From Cystobasidium ongulense (lineage: Eukaryota; Basidiomycota; Cystobasidiomycetes; Cystobasidiales; Cystobasidiaceae): DNA of 64,000 nt. Both the position numbers and the translations under genes were made by a program. How positions within the stretch are numbered: position 1 is the first letter of the stretch; each line of letters begins with the position of its first letter. Location: contig BQUP01000001.1 in assembly GCA_022835595.1 (NCBI GenBank), forward strand, positions 186,001 through 250,000, written 5' to 3'. A model generated the notes under the pieces. The model had not been told where the DNA came from. It saw nothing but the letters and a program-made list of their open reading frames with translations, and made no database searches. Of this stretch, positions 61,978-64,000 are shown in pieces.

Positions 61978-62311
61978 GCATGAGGTACGGCCGCATCGGC
62001 AAACCGTCACAGCGGCGTCTTTATCGTGCGCCCGTGCACCATTAATTTTCATCCCTGAGCAGTCCGTGTCCTCATAGTTTCCTGCATTGGTGACTTGATA
62101 TATTGTACCTGCATGCGGAATACTAGCCAAGCACCAATTGCGCAATAGAATCGCTCAGTCGTTGAAAAAGGCATATACACCTTCGGAGCTTTGTGATTGC
62201 TCGCACTTGATATATCTTGCAGACTTCCGACTGCTGGTGTTTTGCGTAACTATGGTACATTTACTGTTTGCACGAACGTCGAACTTTCAATTCCTTGATA
62301 TTTTCGCTGAA
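61978..62311. other. Short intergenic region between convergent genes
   Basis: 334 bases that hold the 3' flanks of the 4E-T-like and TFIIB genes. No other feature seen. Confidence 0.5.
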
Positions 62312-63623
62312 CTACTCGACTTTCTCCTGTACAGATGCAGCCGGTATTCTAGACAGATCCGCGACGAGAGATCCAGCTGCTCTTTCTGTGAACCACTTTT
62401 CGCTTAATAATTGATCTTTCTTAGTATAGAGAATTCTGCACGCGAGCCATGGATGACAATCAGTATCACTTGTACGAGTCTCGCCACAAGCTTTTGAGTC
62501 AACACTCACTTGTACACTGTCCGCAAGGTACTGTCACTGATGCCAACTACAGCACCTATCTCCTTGACAGTCTTTGGCACGCCAAACGCGTGACATGTGA
62601 AGTACACACACGCAGCAGCGACTGACAAGGGTGATCTTCCAGCAAGGATGCCAAACTCGTCTATGTTCCTGACAACCTCCGTAGTAGCTGACTGTACAGC
62701 TGGCGGTAGACCGAGATGGTTACCGAAGCGTGAAACGATGCCAGCCGCAGACGAAGCGTGAGAGGAAGTTGACGAAGCGGCAGTGCTCGTACCAAAAGCT
62801 TGCGAAAGTCTGCTGAACGCTTGTCCAATCTCCTTTTTTGGGACTCCTGATAGAGATACTATCTCTTTAAAGGTTCTGCCGACCTTTTGGTCTCTGCAAG
62901 CGATGAAGATGCACGCAGCTACGATTGCAGCCTGCTGTTTGCTCGTTGTAGTTCCCGCTTTCGAGCGAAAGACATGTTCCTCATCCTGACGTTTGAACAG
63001 CTGTTTTGCCGAATCCGAGACTGTTCGAGGTAGAGATATTCGGTCGCACATCTCGCTGATCTCCGCGTATGCATTGCTCAGCGTTTGCTCGCCCGATTTT
63101 TTGGCAGCCGCTTGAGAAGCTCGTTGAAGCGACTTGGCAACACCGGTATTATTGTCACGGAAGGATATGACGGACGAGAGCTGGTCGGCCCCTGATAGGA
63201 GGGGATCTCCTGGGCCACCGACACGAGATGGGTCATCGCCTTCTGAATCGGCAAAGGTACGCCCTGCATGACCATAGGCAGGCGAGTCAGTATTGTCTTT
63301 GCTGTAAGAAGAGCATATCAGCTAATAGTGGAGCCCACATTCGCTCCTCGTATCGACGATCTTGTCGCCTAGGACCTGCAAATGGTGTTTGCACAAAAAA
63401 GAGGCTTCCAAGGTCAACCTCGCTACCTTGTTTGCACATAGAGAACGAAAAAAGCTCAACGCACCAGACCACAGTTTCCGCATATGAGATCACCACTGGC
63501 GAATTGCTCAATGAGATAGCCTTGCTCTCTGCAGTCTGGACAGTTGACGCGGACGTTGAGATCAGGTCTGAAGTCGTCGCTGACTGCGCTGGCGGCGGGT
63601 GCTCTGCTGGGGTAGGCCTGCAT
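62312..63623 (-). CDS. SUA7: General transcription factor TFIIB
   Basis: Bridges TBP-bound promoter DNA and RNA polymerase II. Four exons in phase: 63623-63465, 63375-63339, 63263-62510 and 62435-62312, 357 aa (yeast 345). The zinc ribbon has C-x2-C-x16-C-x2-C (CPDCREQGYL ... LICGNCG), followed by the B-reader LGDKIVDTRSEWRTFADSEG and DPSRVGGPGDPLLSG. Two cyclin-like repeats follow: ISEMCDRISLPRTVSDSAKQ with AAIVAACIFIACRDQKVGRT, and AGRSPLSVAAACVYFTC with KTVKEIGAVVGISDSTLRT. The C-terminus is YTKKDQLLSEKWF and beyond. A Ser/Thr/Ala-rich insertion lies between the repeats. Confidence 0.96.
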
Positions 63624-64000
63624 GGCGCTCGAGGAGAAGACGAGAGGGTGTGTAGGTATTCGAATGTATACTAAAGGCTACAGGGAGGTATTCAAACGGG
63701 TCTATGAGGCGAGTCTGGCGGGCTTTTGGAATAGACAGCGGGCTGTTTCCAGACCTTGGACTCGCCGGAGGTAAATGAGCGTAGATGTGGGACGTGTATG
63801 CCGTCTTCTGAGACTCGGGCAGCGCGTAGTGTGCTCGTTCTGCAGGCAGTTGTTGAGATGGTGGTTGGTGTTGGAGCAAGACGAGTGAGGTTGCTTGTTC
63901 AGCTATTTTGTGCGGCTGGCGAGCGTGGCGAGCTTGATTATAATTGCAAACTCGCAAGGCTGACGCAGCAGGGGACCTCGGTGGCCATCTAGAGAAGCTT
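63624..64000. other. Upstream region of TFIIB to window end
   Basis: No supported gene. Short frames on both strands (for example 63756-63992 +) lack any recognisable feature; a neighbouring gene may begin beyond the window. Confidence 0.4.

Overview
This window is fungal nuclear DNA, most likely from a basidiomycete. The coding genes are split by many short introns of about 50-100 bases with GTGAGT/GTATGT-type donors. They include a complete set of fungal housekeeping genes (UBR1, SPT5, REC8, SKY1/SRPK, GID1, PAL1, FAF1, MED5, TFIIB, a 4E-T-like protein). I cannot name the genus. No mobile element, virus-like element or CRISPR array was recognised.

Layout. About 1-9.5 kb is an accessory block: a tandem cluster of small, secreted, cysteine-rich, probably GPI-anchored proteins. 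It holds five readable genes or gene parts, two decaying copies and one orphan exon. All share one ten-cysteine framework, two phase-2 introns at the same places, a Kex2-type KR/RR site and a short promoter module at a nearly fixed distance from the start codon. Part of the cluster arose by a ~2 kb tandem duplication. About 9.5-11.1 kb holds one unrecognised gene. From 11.3 to 49.3 kb is dense core genome: folylpolyglutamate synthase (-), an ArfGAP (+), UBR1 (+), SPT5 (-), a PP2C phosphatase (+), REC8 (+), a GST-like protein (-), an unknown coiled-coil protein (+), SR-protein kinase (-), GID1 (-), PAL1 (-) and FAF1 (+).

About 49.3-55.7 kb is a second irregular region. A ~98 % identical inverted duplication of about 250 bp flanks a 1.27 kb spacer. 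The right arm contains the 5' half of a tRNA-Asn(GTT) gene and the left arm carries a broken copy of that half. The intact tRNA gene has its canonical 13-nt intron plus a 62-nt GT...AG insertion after the D-stem. Removing both leaves a perfect 74-nt cloverleaf. Next come an unrecognised two-exon gene, an NmrA-like reductase gene and a truncated copy of it. The right end (55.8-63.6 kb) returns to core genes: Mediator subunit 5 (-), a 4E-T-like eIF4E-binding protein (+) and TFIIB (-).

The core genes are not a functional cluster; they cover folate metabolism, protein degradation, transcription, meiosis, splicing and ribosome biogenesis. Several pairs share short divergent promoters: SPT5/PP2C, GST-like/unknown, PAL1/FAF1 and MED5/4E-T-like. 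The exon structures below were worked out by hand and checked for reading phase, domain continuity and splice-site sequence; positions may be off by a base or so. The strongest candidates for something undescribed are the ten-cysteine secreted cluster with its shared promoter dyad, and the tRNA-Asn gene with two introns.
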